Origin: Methylorubrum populi
GTDB lineage: Bacteria > Pseudomonadota > Alphaproteobacteria > Rhizobiales > Beijerinckiaceae
DNA: 41,621 nucleotides
Direction of reading: 5' to 3'
Assembly: GCA_020741775.1 (NCBI GenBank)
Contig: DYYG01000067.1
Location: 1 to 41,621 of the forward strand
In this document: one piece after another, positions 1-8,301 of the stretch
How positions within the stretch are numbered: position 1 is the stretch's first letter
How the letters are laid out: every line of letters begins with the position of its first letter
Notes under the pieces: generated by a model
What the model saw: the letters and a program-made list of their open reading frames with translations, nothing else
Database searches by the model: none
What the model was told of the DNA's origin: nothing
Translations under genes and position numbers: made by a program

Positions 1-1362
1 GATGATGTAGCCGCAATTCGACACGGCGAGGATGAAGAAGAAGCTCGTCGCGTCGGCGCAGGCGATCGCCAGCACCACGAGGTTCACGCCGAGATCGGTC
101 CACATCGCGGCCGTCGGGGCGCCGTGCGCGTTGGCTTTGCCGAGATAGCGCGGCAGCCAGCCATCGACCGAGCCCTGGTAGAGCGTGCGCGAGGAGCCGG
201 CCATCGCGGTCATGATGCAGAGGATCAGGGCCAGGATCATCAGCATCACCAGGACGCTCTCGACCACCGGGCCGCCGCCGACCATGTGGGCGAGCGCCGC
301 TGCCACGCCCGAGCCGTCGACCACGGACGGCTCCAGCATGCCTTCGACGCCGAGCATGCTCTGGAAGGTGAAGGGCACCAGGGTGAACAGGGCGAGACAG
401 AGCAGGCCCGAATAGAAGATCGCCTTGAAGGTGTCGCGGCTCGGGTCCTTGAACTCGCTGGTGTAGCAGATCGCGGTCTCGAAGCCGTAGGTCGACCAGG
501 CGGCGATGAACATGCCGCCGAGCACCAGCGTCCAGCCGGTGATGTTCCAGGCGCCGGGCTCGGGGGCGGCCGGCGCGGCCAGCGGCACCAGCGGCGTGAA
601 GTTGCTCCAGTTCACCCCGTGCAGCAGCAGCGGCACCACGCCGACGATGAACATCGGCACGATGACGAGCAGGCCGATCCATTTCTGCACGCTGGCGGTG
701 CCGAGGATGCCCCGGTGCTGCACGGCGAAGACCGCGAGCATCAGCACCGCGCCGATGACGAAGGCGGCATTGAGCGAGAGCGAGACCGGCCCGAGGGTGG
801 TCGAGAACAGGGTCCAGGTCCGCAAGGTGGGCGAGACGGCCGCCACGGCGGCGGCGAGCTTTTCCGCCTCCGTGCCCTGAAGCGTGGCGCCGTGGGCGGC
901 GAGCCATTGCACGACCGCAGGCGACGTCGCCGAGGGGGCCGGGGCGAGGGCGTTGAGGATGTAGGAGGCCGCGATCGAGCAGCCGAGGGAGAGCACCGGG
1001 CTCCAGGCGAACCAGTTGCACCAGACCGAGAGCGGCGCGATCAGCTTCGAGTAGCGCACCCAGGCGGCCGCGCCGTAGATCGAGGCGCCGCCCGACTTGT
1101 TCGGGAACAGTCCGGCGATCTCGGCATAGCTGAAGGACTGGATGAAGCCCATCAGCATCGACAAGGTCCAGATCAGGAAGGCGAGCTTGCCGGTATTGCC
1201 GGCGATGCCGCCCACGGAGAACAGCACCAGGGCCGGGACGCCGCTCGCGACCCAGAACGCTCCGGTCCAATTGATGCTGCGGTGGAGCTGGCCTTGATCT
1301 CCTGTCGCGGCAATGGGGACGGCCGGCGAGGCCGGCCCCGTCGAGGAAATTCCGACACTCAT
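1..1362 (-). CDS. APC-superfamily amino acid/amine permease (3' end outside window)
   Basis: This is a cytoplasmic-membrane secondary transporter of the amino acid-polyamine-organocation superfamily. 454 codons are visible, open to the window edge with no stop. The ATG is preceded by GAGAGGG about 5 bases upstream. After a short polar N-terminus (about 30 residues), hydrophobic segments alternate with polar loops throughout. TM1 carries the glycine-rich stretch VLFSVGGIAGN, typical of the unwound helix of this fold, and it is followed by SYAEIAGLFPNKSGG, a typical APC consensus region. The gene is divergent from the N-demethylase cluster, with 811 bases between them, so a role in taking up methylated amines, N-methylated amino acids or the products is plausible. 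The substrate cannot be read from sequence. A perfect inverted repeat lies 40-71 bases upstream of the start. Confidence 0.85.
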   Translation of the reverse strand, partial: MSVGISSTGPASPAVPIAATGDQGQLHRSINWTGAFWVASGVPALVLFSVGGIAGNTGKLAFLIWTLSMLMGFIQSFSYAEIAGLFPNKSGGASIYGAAAWVRYSKLIAPLSVWCNWFAWSPVLSLGCSIAASYILNALAPAPSATSPAVVQWLAAHGATLQGTEAEKLAAAVAAVSPTLRTWTLFSTTLGPVSLSLNAAFVIGAVLMLAVFAVQHRGILGTASVQKWIGLLVIVPMFIVGVVPLLLHGVNWSNFTPLVPLAAPAAPEPGAWNITGWTLVLGGMFIAAWSTYGFETAICYTSEFKDPSRDTFKAIFYSGLLCLALFTLVPFTFQSMLGVEGMLEPSVVDGSGVAAALAHMVGGGPVVESVLVMLMILALILCIMTAMAGSSRTLYQGSVDGWLPRYLGKANAHGAPTAAMWTDLGVNLVVLAIACADATSFFFILAVSNCGYII

Positions 1363-2173
1363 CGTACCCTCTCCCAAATCAAGCGTGTGGGGGTGATGCG
1401 GCTTGGTTCGACACGTTGCCGGTCCGAACCAAGTCATTCCGAGGTCAGGGCCCGAGGTCAGTGTCCAAATCGGGCGGGCTGAACAGGCAAAGTGGCTCCG
1501 TCCGCGGGAAGCGGCGGATCCTTTTCTGTTTCGGCTTCGCATTTCGGCGAAGTGTACCAGGCGAGGTGTGCGTGGATGATCAGTCGCGTGCGGGCTGATT
1601 CACCTTTTCGTGACCGAAAGGTCTTGCCCGAAGTGAGTTTCGACAGCTTACCGTGTCTGAAAGGAGCGATCCGTTACAGCAACGGCCCGTCGCTCCGAAC
1701 GAGGGGCCATTGACGGCGCGCATCCCGTCTCAATTCTCAACGGGAATATTCATTTCCCCCAAGGGATGGGCTGTCAAGCAGAATCCTGCGCGAGTTCACC
1801 GCTTCATCTGACTTGTGATGCGCGTTTCGGCTTTCTGGTGAACCTTGGGGCAAGTTGCTCAGAAGATGGACGCAACGCGCCGAAACAGAGAGGCTGATAC
1901 GCTCACCTATCGAAGCCGAAGGCCGGAAAAGATGTCGGCCAATCTGCAGATTCTCTTGTCCGCACAGGAATTTGAAAGATCCCGTTGAAAAGCGGATGGG
2001 TCGGAAGGGCCGGCATGCCGGGCGGCTTCTGCGCATCCCCGCGATGGATTGACTTTATTATTCTTCGTGAGAAAGTGTCGTTCTCTTCGAGAATTCGATG
2101 GCCGGAAGGCCGATCTCCGCCATGCCGGCGCCGGAACGAACCGCTCGACATCCCCTTTCCCACGGAGGTTGCG
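1363..2173. other. Gene-free divergent intergenic region (811 bp)
   Basis: This stretch separates the permease from the N-demethylase cluster. Short open frames occur on both strands, but their predicted products are Arg/Pro/Ser-rich and resemble nothing. It holds the inverted repeat at 1402-1433. A TTGACT hexamer at 2049-2054 resembles a -35 box for the plus-strand cluster, but no convincing -10 follows at the right distance. The DNA around 1740-2110 is visibly less GC-rich than the flanking genes, as expected of a promoter region. Confidence 0.6.
1402..1433. promoter_or_regulatory. Operator-like inverted repeat upstream of the permease
   Basis: CTTGGTTCG at 1402-1410 is matched by its exact reverse complement CGAACCAAG at 1425-1433, with a 14-base spacer. 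It lies 40-71 bases upstream of the permease ATG, where a repressor or activator site would be expected. No regulator gene is in the window, so the binding protein is unknown. It could also form a 5' leader hairpin. Confidence 0.4.
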
Positions 2174-2743
2174 ATGACCGATCAGGGCATCAAGAGCCGA
2201 CCGATCTACGCGGCTCTGCACCGTGATTCGTCGGGGCGCCGCCATCTCTATATTTCCGCCGGATCGGGACCGCCTCCGGAGGCCTTGGGACCGGACGGGC
2301 TGGAAAGCTGGGCGGTTGCCCCGACCTCCTGCGAGGGCACGCTCCGGCGTCCGGACAGGGCGGGAGAGCGCCGCTTCCGCTCCACCCGGCAGCTGATGGA
2401 GACTTTGGAGCGGCGGCTGGCCTCGGAACGGATGGGCCTGCGCCTCTATGCCGAAGGACCGGAAGATTTCCTCTGGGACGTCTACGGCATCGCGCAGGCG
2501 CAGGGTCTCGGCCGGCAGGAGGTCTTCCTGAAGCAGTCCGGCAGCCTGGCCCGCCGGGTCCAGTGCGTCCATTGCAAGACCTTCAACGAAGGCGTCACCA
2601 CCACGATCGTGCGCTGCGCCGGCTGCGGCGCCAACCTGTTCGTGCGCGACCACTTCTCGCGTCGGCTCTCCGCCTTCCAGGGCGTCAAGGTCGATGCGGA
2701 ACAGCCGGGCGATGTCCCGCAGGCGGAACGGGCCTATCCATGA
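2174..2743 (+). CDS. dmmA: DmmA-like subunit of dimethylamine monooxygenase / haem-dependent oxidative N-demethylase
   Basis: A 189-residue small subunit matching the DmmA family found with haem-dependent oxidative N-demethylases. These complexes remove methyl groups from secondary amines such as dimethylamine. The start is set by GGAGG five bases before the ATG. The C-terminal part holds a four-cysteine metal site: C131-x2-C134 and C148-x2-C151, then the sequence RDHFSRRLSAFQG. The N-terminal half has no catalytic motif that I recognise. The stop overlaps the next start (ATGA), so the reductase is translationally coupled. The identification rests on the cysteine pattern plus the neighbours. 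Subunit lettering differs between published systems, so the symbol is provisional. Cytoplasmic; no signal peptide. Confidence 0.75.
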   Translation: MTDQGIKSRPIYAALHRDSSGRRHLYISAGSGPPPEALGPDGLESWAVAPTSCEGTLRRPDRAGERRFRSTRQLMETLERRLASERMGLRLYAEGPEDFLWDVYGIAQAQGLGRQEVFLKQSGSLARRVQCVHCKTFNEGVTTTIVRCAGCGANLFVRDHFSRRLSAFQGVKVDAEQPGDVPQAERAYP

Positions 2744-3684
2744 TCCTCGACGGCACAATCCCGGCCCACGTCTCCGGCATCGAGTCCCTGAGCCCGACCC
2801 TGAAGCGGTTCCGCTTCGAGCCGGAGCGGGGCCACTTCCCGACCGCCGCGCCGGGCGCGCATATTCTCGTCACCCTGCGCGGGCCCGAGCGCGTCTGGAA
2901 GAACGCCTATTCTCTGGTGACGCCGCCGGAGCAACGCGACGCCTATGCGATCATCGTGCGCCGGGCCGAGGAATCGCGGGGTGGCTCGCATTTCCTGCAC
3001 GACCATCTCCGCCCCGGCGACCGGGTCGAGATCGGTGCGCCGGCCAGCCTGTTTCCCATCGCGAACCGGGCGCGCCGCCATGTCCTGATCGGCGGCGGCA
3101 TCGGCATCACTCCGTTTCTCTCGTTCCTGCCGGTTCTGCGCGCCCGAGGCGCAGCCTTCGAACTGCATCAATACTGTACCGACGCGGAGACGGAGATCTT
3201 CGGCCGCCTGCTCACCGAGGCGGGCGGGGCCGCCACGATCCATGGCCGTACATCCCGTCGCGCGATCGCCGAGATCCTCGCCGACCAGCCGCTCGGCACG
3301 CATGTCTATACCTGCGGCCCCGAGCGTCTGATGGCAGCGGTCGAGGCGGCGGCGCTCGATCTCGGCTGGCCGAGCCACTCCATCCATCAGGAGAGCTTCG
3401 GCGGCGCCGGGGGCGGAGCGCCCTTCCACGTCAGGCTCGCCCGCTCGGGGCGCAGCATCGCCGTCTCCGAAACGCAGAGCCTGCTCGAAGCCCTCGAAGC
3501 GGCGGGCATCGAGGCGCCCTGCCTGTGCCGGGGCGGCGCCTGCGGCGTCTGCCTGACCGGCGTGATCGACGGTGAGGTCGAGCATCGCGACCATGTCCTC
3601 ACCGAGGAAGAGCGCGCTGGCGGCCGGCTGATCGCGACCTGCGTCTCGCGGGCGCGCTCCGGCGCGCTCGTGCTCGACCTGTAA
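2740..3684 (+). CDS. PDR/VanB-type oxidoreductase, reductase subunit of the N-demethylase
   Basis: A 314-residue phthalate-dioxygenase-reductase-type electron transfer protein. In order, it has a flavin-binding beta barrel (with NAYSLVTPP near residue 64), an NAD-binding domain (IGGGIGITPFLS near residue 117; YTCGPERLM near 188) and a C-terminal plant-type [2Fe-2S] ferredoxin domain. The first three cluster cysteines are in CRGGACGVC, and the last is in IATCVSRA close to the end. It would pass NAD(P)H electrons through FMN and the iron-sulfur centre to the haem subunit encoded next. It overlaps dmmA by four bases and sits 19 bases before the haem subunit. The reductase family is certain; the partner is inferred from gene order. 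Confidence 0.9.
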   Translation: MILDGTIPAHVSGIESLSPTLKRFRFEPERGHFPTAAPGAHILVTLRGPERVWKNAYSLVTPPEQRDAYAIIVRRAEESRGGSHFLHDHLRPGDRVEIGAPASLFPIANRARRHVLIGGGIGITPFLSFLPVLRARGAAFELHQYCTDAETEIFGRLLTEAGGAATIHGRTSRRAIAEILADQPLGTHVYTCGPERLMAAVEAAALDLGWPSHSIHQESFGGAGGGAPFHVRLARSGRSIAVSETQSLLEALEAAGIEAPCLCRGGACGVCLTGVIDGEVEHRDHVLTEEERAGGRLIATCVSRARSGALVLDL

Positions 3685-3703
3685 GTTCCAAGGAGGAATC
3701 CCG

Positions 3704-4768
3704 ATGGGCATCCAGTTCCGCCAGGACGAGCGGTTCCGCGAGAGCTTCTCTTATTTCAACAGCGATGCGGGCGTGCTGCGTTTTCCCTTCCCGTTCGGGG
3801 AGGACCGCTACATGTATTCGGTCAATATCGAGCCCCATACCCGGGGCGGACCGACGCCGGCCTTCGCCCACGCCTTCGACATCGACGAGCATTACATCGC
3901 CGAGTGCCAGGAGCGCGCGCTCGTCCTCGCCGACGATCCCGGCCGTTGCCAAGTGCTGCCGCACATGATGCCGGCGCAGTGGGACACACTGGAACTGCTG
4001 ATGGAGAGCCTGTCGGCGGATTATCCGGAGCATTTCAGCCTGACGAAGGACGGAGACAGCTGGCGCTGGATCAACCGGCCGCTCGGGATCGACCAGAGTT
4101 TCGTCTTCGGCAGGCCCGAGACGCTGCCCTGCGAGCCGTTCGAATACATCACCCGCCAAGCGCAGGGCGACTTCACCCTGCAGGATCAGCGCGACGACAA
4201 CCTCTTCGTCGATGGCGGCATGGTGACGACCCAGGCCGATTGGTCCCTCGACTTCGATATCGGCATGTCCTTCCATGAATGGCACGGGCCGGTGCCGCTC
4301 GCCCACGATATCGGCGTGTTCGACCGGGCCCTGCGCTTCCTCCTGCGCCTGCAATACGGCCATCCGGTCCGCCGCCTGAACTGGACCATGACCATCAATC
4401 CCCGCCTCGACACTTCGCCGGAGAACTATCCCGATTGGGGACCGGACCGGACGACGGTGACGCCGGAGAACGTGGCCGAGAAGGTGCATCTGCGGGTCGA
4501 GCTGCAGACGCTGTTCCGGCTGCCGCGCTCCAACGCGATCCTGTTCGGAATCCGCTGCTATCTCCTCAGCCTCAAGGACATCGAGCGGGTGGAGAAATGG
4601 CGCAAGCGCCTGCACCGGGTGCTGACGACGCTGCCGCCCGAACTCGCGGAGTACAAGGGCCTCACCCGCTACCGCGACACGATCCTCGCCCATCTCGCCC
4701 CGCACGACGATGGGGCGGAACTCTCGCTCGGCATTCAGCCCGATCAGACAGTGCTGCCACCGGCATAA
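3704..4768 (+). CDS. Haem-dependent oxidative N-demethylase alpha subunit (DUF3445 family)
   Basis: A 354-residue protein of the DUF3445/HODM alpha family. The characterised member has a PAS-like haem domain that oxidatively demethylates dimethylamine to methylamine and formaldehyde. The start is well supported by AAGGAGG ten bases upstream. Recognisable family segments include RFPFPFGEDRYMYSVNIEP near residue 22, LPHMMPAQWDTLELL near 85, INRPLGIDQSF near 122 and LRVELQTLFRLPRSNAILF near 263. It is the last gene of the three-gene unit. The gamma and reductase subunits precede it, but the GcvT-like, tetrahydrofolate-binding fourth subunit known from some clusters is absent here. Formaldehyde capture would then depend on another locus. 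Confidence 0.85.
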   Translation: MGIQFRQDERFRESFSYFNSDAGVLRFPFPFGEDRYMYSVNIEPHTRGGPTPAFAHAFDIDEHYIAECQERALVLADDPGRCQVLPHMMPAQWDTLELLMESLSADYPEHFSLTKDGDSWRWINRPLGIDQSFVFGRPETLPCEPFEYITRQAQGDFTLQDQRDDNLFVDGGMVTTQADWSLDFDIGMSFHEWHGPVPLAHDIGVFDRALRFLLRLQYGHPVRRLNWTMTINPRLDTSPENYPDWGPDRTTVTPENVAEKVHLRVELQTLFRLPRSNAILFGIRCYLLSLKDIERVEKWRKRLHRVLTTLPPELAEYKGLTRYRDTILAHLAPHDDGAELSLGIQPDQTVLPPA

Positions 4769-4869
4769 ACCGGCGCCGATCCGCACAGGACCTCTCGCCG
4801 GTCACGCTTCGTTGAGGCAAAGACGCCGTCACGGGCGGATGCATCGCCCGGTATCGGGTGTGGACGGCG

Positions 4870-5526
4870 ATGGGTGCGGACAGGCGGGCGCTTGTGCTGA
4901 TGCGGCACGGGCAGAGCGAGGACAACGAGCGCGATCTCTTCTCCGGCTGGCGGGACCCCGCCCTGACGGCCAAGGGCATCGCTGAGGCTCGGGCGGCGGG
5001 CCGTGCCATGCGGGCCTCGGGCCTGCACTTCGACTGCGCCTTCACCAGCGGCCTGCGGCGGGCCCAGGCCACTCTCGCGCTCCTGCTGGAGGAGCTCGGC
5101 CAGCCCGATCTGCCGGTTCAGAAGGACATCGCCCTCAACGAGCGGGATTACGGCGCGCTCGCCGGCCTCAACAAGACGGAGGCCCGCGCCCGGTTCGGGG
5201 TCGAGCAGGTCCGTTCCTGGCGCAAATCCTACGAGGCCGTGCCGCCGGGCGGCGAGAGCTTGGCGATGACGGCGGCTCGGGTCTGGCCGTTCTTCGAGGA
5301 GACGATCATGCCCCGGCTCAGGGATGGCGCCCGGGTGCTCGTTGTCGCCCACGGAAACGCCCTGCGCGCCCTGCTGGTGCGCCTTGACGGCATCGCGCCG
5401 GAGGCCATCGAGGAAGTGAATATCGGCACCGCCGAATTCCTCGTCTACGGCGCCGCCGATCCGGCTGCGTCCCTGGCGCTGCGGCGGCGTCCCGCATCGA
5501 GCCCGCCCGACGACGTGGCGGGGTGA
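4870..5526 (+). CDS. gpmA: 2,3-bisphosphoglycerate-dependent phosphoglycerate mutase
   Basis: A 218-residue glycolytic/gluconeogenic enzyme interconverting 3- and 2-phosphoglycerate through a phosphohistidine. The signature LMRHGQSEDNE near residue 9 holds the catalytic histidine and is followed by LFSGWRDPALTAKG. The alphaproteobacterial form LNERDYGALAGLNK lies near residue 90, PPGGESL near 123, and VVAHGNALRALLVRLDG near 156 carries the second active-site histidine. An upstream in-frame GTG (4858) is possible, but the ATG gives the usual family N-terminus. It follows the N-demethylase cluster by 101 bases on the same strand. Phosphoglycerate mutase activity is needed for the serine cycle of methylotrophs, which would suit the proposed host, but nothing in the sequence ties the gene to the amine genes. 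Confidence 0.92.
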   Translation: MGADRRALVLMRHGQSEDNERDLFSGWRDPALTAKGIAEARAAGRAMRASGLHFDCAFTSGLRRAQATLALLLEELGQPDLPVQKDIALNERDYGALAGLNKTEARARFGVEQVRSWRKSYEAVPPGGESLAMTAARVWPFFEETIMPRLRDGARVLVVAHGNALRALLVRLDGIAPEAIEEVNIGTAEFLVYGAADPAASLALRRRPASSPPDDVAG

Positions 5527-6091
5527 AGCTCTCGGCCCTGAGCGATGCCGACACCGGTTTCCGGTGGCGGCTTCGCGCCGCGTCATTGTCCTTGTGAGGC
5601 TTGAGCCGAAGCCATCCAGGCGAGGCGACCCGATCCGAAAGGTCGCGCGGCTGGATGGCTTCGCTTGCGCGCGTAATGACAATATCGTTTTTGCGCAGCA
5701 ACGATGTTCTAAGTTGTATTATTCAATATTACAAAATATTTCTCAGAAAAATATCTAAAACCTCAAAACGCCGCTCTTGCGCGTTCTGCCGGCGGCTCAT
5801 CGGCGTGAATCGAAGCCTACGAGCGTGCGGCTCGTTCCGACAGGCGTCCATCGCTCCCGACGGCATCAGGCTGCGGCCGTGCCGCCCCGAATGCGGCAAT
5901 AAGGCATTCGGCCTCCGGGATGAAAAAGCAGGAACAAAGATCCTCGACGTCGAGATATCCGGAATAAGTGATCGGATTATTTCGGTAATCAAATGAGGGT
6001 TTTTATTTAAATATCCTAGATCAACATCATAAGTTGCTTTCTTGCGCAAAGTCATTTGCCGCTGATTGCGACAGGAGACGTTCGCCTGCCC
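5527..6091. other. Gene-free region upstream of the sugar/cyclitol cassette, with AT-rich blocks
   Basis: No credible coding frame is seen in these 565 bases. The first part holds a palindromic repeat (5581-5680). Two stretches, about 5690-5765 and 5985-6055, are strikingly AT-rich compared with the rest of the window (for example ATTATTCAATATTAC and TTTTTATTTAAATATCC). They are the likely promoter and regulatory zone for the following operon. They could bind a xenogeneic silencer or a MucR/Ros-type zinc-finger regulator, which favours AT-rich DNA, but no specific site is claimed. Confidence 0.6.
5581..5680. repeat. REP-like imperfect palindrome
   Basis: This 100-base element starts with CGTCATTG and ends with GTAATGAC. 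The central arms GAAGCCATCCAG (5609-5620) and CTGGATGGCTTC (5651-5662) are exact reverse complements, extended by near-matching GGCGACC and GGTCGCG segments around the loop. The outer right half (GCTTCGCTTGCGCGCGTAATGAC) closely resembles the dispersed repeat common in alphaproteobacterial intergenic DNA (form GTCATTGCGAGCGAAGCGAAGCAATCC, given here only as a remembered consensus). It follows gpmA by 54 bases and could also act as a transcription terminator. Confidence 0.6.
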
Positions 6092-7204
6092 ATGAAACAT
6101 CTCGCCGTCATCACTGGGGGCGCCGGCTTTATCGGCCGGCATCTCGCGAGTGCCCTGCTTCGTCGAGGCTACCGCGTCCGGGTTCTCGATAGCTTGATCG
6201 AGCAGGTGCACGGCACCCGAAGCACTCCCGAGGGGCTCGACCCCGCGATCGAGTTCGTGGCGGGCGATGTGCGCGACGGTGCGGCCGTGGCGCGGGCGCT
6301 GTCGGGAGCGACCCATGTGGTGCATCTCGCGGCGGAAGTCGGCGTCGGCCAGAGCATGTACGCGGTCGAGCGCTACGTCTCGGTCAACGATTGCGGCACC
6401 GCGACCCTGTTCCAGGCGCTGATCGAGGCGCCGGTGAAGCGCGTCGTCGTCGCCTCCTCCATGAGTATCTACGGTGAGGGGCTCTACCGCACGGAAGGGG
6501 GCGCCACGGTCGAGGACGCGGTGCGCAAGACCCGCAAGCCGGGTGAGCCCTGGGATCCCCTCGGCCCGAACGGGCACCCTCTGCGGCCGGTGCCGACTCC
6601 GGAGACCAAGCGCCCGGCGCTCGCCTCCGTCTATGCCCTGACCAAGTACATGCAGGAGCGTCTGACCCTGACGCTCGCCCCCGCCTACGGCATGGAGGGC
6701 GTCGCGCTCCGGCTGTGGAACGTCTACGGCCCCGGCCAGGCGCTCTCGAATCCCTATACCGGGGTGCTCGCGATCTTCGCCGCGCGGCTCCTCAACAACC
6801 AGCCGCCGATGATCTTCGAGGATGGCGAGCAGCGGCGCGATTTCGTCCATGTCGAGGACGTGGCTCAGGCCTTCGTGCTGGCGCTGGAACATCCGGAGGC
6901 GGCAGGGCAGGTCTATAATGTCGGCTCGGGGCAGGACCGCACGGTCAGCGAGGTCGCGCGCCTCCTCGCCCGCGCCATGGGCCGCGAGGCCATCGCGCCG
7001 GAGGTCAGCGGTCAGGCCCGGGCCGGCGATATCCGCCACTGCATCGCCGATATCGGCAAGATCACCCGCGAACTCGGCTACGCCCCCAAGCGCGACTTCG
7101 ACGAAGGTCTGGCCGAACTCGCCGCCTGGGTCGCCGAACAGCAGGCCGTCGACCGGGTGGCCGAGGCGCGGCGCGAACTCGAAGCGCGGGGGCTCGTCGC
7201 GTGA
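6092..7204 (+). CDS. NAD-dependent epimerase/dehydratase (extended SDR), first gene of the cassette
   Basis: A 370-residue nucleotide-sugar-modifying enzyme of the extended short-chain dehydrogenase family. The NAD-binding GGAGFIG motif is near residue 9. The active-site serine region SSMSIYGEG lies near 127, and the catalytic YALTK is near 184. WNVYGPGQ and RDFVHVEDVAQAF are the usual substrate-domain motifs. A TTG at 6056 would add 12 residues, but the ATG gives the standard N-terminus, with GGAG 16 bases upstream. It is the first gene of a run of overlapping genes: its TGA overlaps the GTG of the next gene. The exact reaction (4-epimerisation, 4,6-dehydration or decarboxylation) is not determinable. 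It is longer between the serine and tyrosine motifs than typical GalE, with a Pro-rich insert (GEPWDPLGPNGHPLRP). Confidence 0.85.
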   Translation: MKHLAVITGGAGFIGRHLASALLRRGYRVRVLDSLIEQVHGTRSTPEGLDPAIEFVAGDVRDGAAVARALSGATHVVHLAAEVGVGQSMYAVERYVSVNDCGTATLFQALIEAPVKRVVVASSMSIYGEGLYRTEGGATVEDAVRKTRKPGEPWDPLGPNGHPLRPVPTPETKRPALASVYALTKYMQERLTLTLAPAYGMEGVALRLWNVYGPGQALSNPYTGVLAIFAARLLNNQPPMIFEDGEQRRDFVHVEDVAQAFVLALEHPEAAGQVYNVGSGQDRTVSEVARLLARAMGREAIAPEVSGQARAGDIRHCIADIGKITRELGYAPKRDFDEGLAELAAWVAEQQAVDRVAEARRELEARGLVA

Positions 7205-8301
7205 GCGCCGCCTCATCCTCCCCTGCCGATGACCGCCCCGTCCTCGTGACCGGCGGGGCCGGCTTCGTCGGCGCCAATCTCGCCGACCGCCTCGCCGCCG
7301 AGGGGCGCACCGTCCTTGTATACGACGCGCTGGCGCGGCCGGGCGTCGAGCGCAACCTCGCTTGGCTGACCGAGCGCCATGGCGGCCGGATCGTGCCGGT
7401 GATCGCCGATATCCGCGACCGGGACGCGCTGGACACGGCGGTGCGGGAGGTAAGCGCCGTGTTCCATTTCGCCGCCCAGGTCGCGGTGACGACGAGCCTC
7501 GTCGCGCCGCGCGAGGACATGGAGGTCAATCTCGGCGGGACGCTGAACCTGCTGGAGGCTTTGCGCGCCCGCGGCGAACCCGTGCCGCTGCTCTTCGCCT
7601 CGACCAACAAGGTCTATGGCAGCCTGCCGGAGATCGGCCTGAGCATCGAGGGCGAGGCTTACCGGCCGGACGACCCGCATTGGCGCGCCCACGGCGTCGG
7701 CGAGGACCGGCCGCTGGACTTCCACACACCCTATGGCTGCTCCAAGGGCGCCGCCGACGCCTACGTGCTCGACTATGCCCGCAGCTTCGGCCTGCCCACG
7801 GTGGTGCTGCGGATGAGCTGCATCTACGGCCCCCGCCAGATGGGCAACGAGGATCAGGGCTGGGTCGCCCATTTCCTGATCCGGGCGCTGCGGGGTGAGC
7901 CGATCACGCTCTACGGCGACGGGCGGCAGGTGCGCGACATCCTCCATGTCGACGATTGCGTTGCCGCCTATCGAGCGGCTTTGGCGCGGATCGACCGGGT
8001 GGCGGGCCGGGCCTTCAATCTCGGCGGAGGGCCGGCCAATGCCGTGTCGCTGCGCGGGCTGATCGCCCATGCCGGTCAGTTGCTCGGCCGCGAGATCACG
8101 ATCGAGACCGGCCCGTGGCGGCCGGGCGACCAGCGCTACTACGTCTCCGATCCGCGCCGCGCCATCGCCGCCCTCGGCCTGGAGCGGCCCCTGCCGTGGC
8201 GCGAGGGCGTGGCCCAGCTCGCCCGGTGGCTCGCCGAATGGGTGGAGACGCCGCCCGCCGCCGCGCCGGCCCCGCGCCGCCAGACGGAGGCCGCGCTGTG
8301 A
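7201..8301 (+). CDS. NAD-dependent epimerase, CDP-paratose 2-epimerase-like
   Basis: A 366-residue extended SDR enzyme. The NAD-binding GGAGFVG motif is near residue 18. FASTNKVYG near 135 is an SxxVYG active-site loop with asparagine and lysine in the form seen in 2-epimerases of the paratose/tyvelose group. The catalytic YGCSK lies near 177. RMSCIYGPRQMGNEDQGWVAHF is a close match to that group, which normally converts CDP-paratose to CDP-tyvelose; here the natural sugar is unknown. It starts with GTG inside the stop of the previous gene (GTGA) and ends in GTGA shared with the radical SAM gene. The C-terminus is Pro/Ala-rich. Together the two SDRs suggest a rare or epimerised sugar donor. 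Confidence 0.82.
   Translation: MSAASSSPADDRPVLVTGGAGFVGANLADRLAAEGRTVLVYDALARPGVERNLAWLTERHGGRIVPVIADIRDRDALDTAVREVSAVFHFAAQVAVTTSLVAPREDMEVNLGGTLNLLEALRARGEPVPLLFASTNKVYGSLPEIGLSIEGEAYRPDDPHWRAHGVGEDRPLDFHTPYGCSKGAADAYVLDYARSFGLPTVVLRMSCIYGPRQMGNEDQGWVAHFLIRALRGEPITLYGDGRQVRDILHVDDCVAAYRAALARIDRVAGRAFNLGGGPANAVSLRGLIAHAGQLLGREITIETGPWRPGDQRYYVSDPRRAIAALGLERPLPWREGVAQLARWLAEWVETPPAAAPAPRRQTEAAL

Noticed and set aside
124..1482. Long plus-strand frame opposite the permease
   Set aside because: It is the antisense shadow of the membrane permease, giving a His/Gln/Gly/Arg-rich product with no domain, while the minus strand shows clear APC motifs.
1737..2052. Possible small genes in the permease-dmmA spacer
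   Set aside because: Frames on both strands lack a ribosome binding site and give Arg/Ser/Pro-rich products with no recognisable domain.
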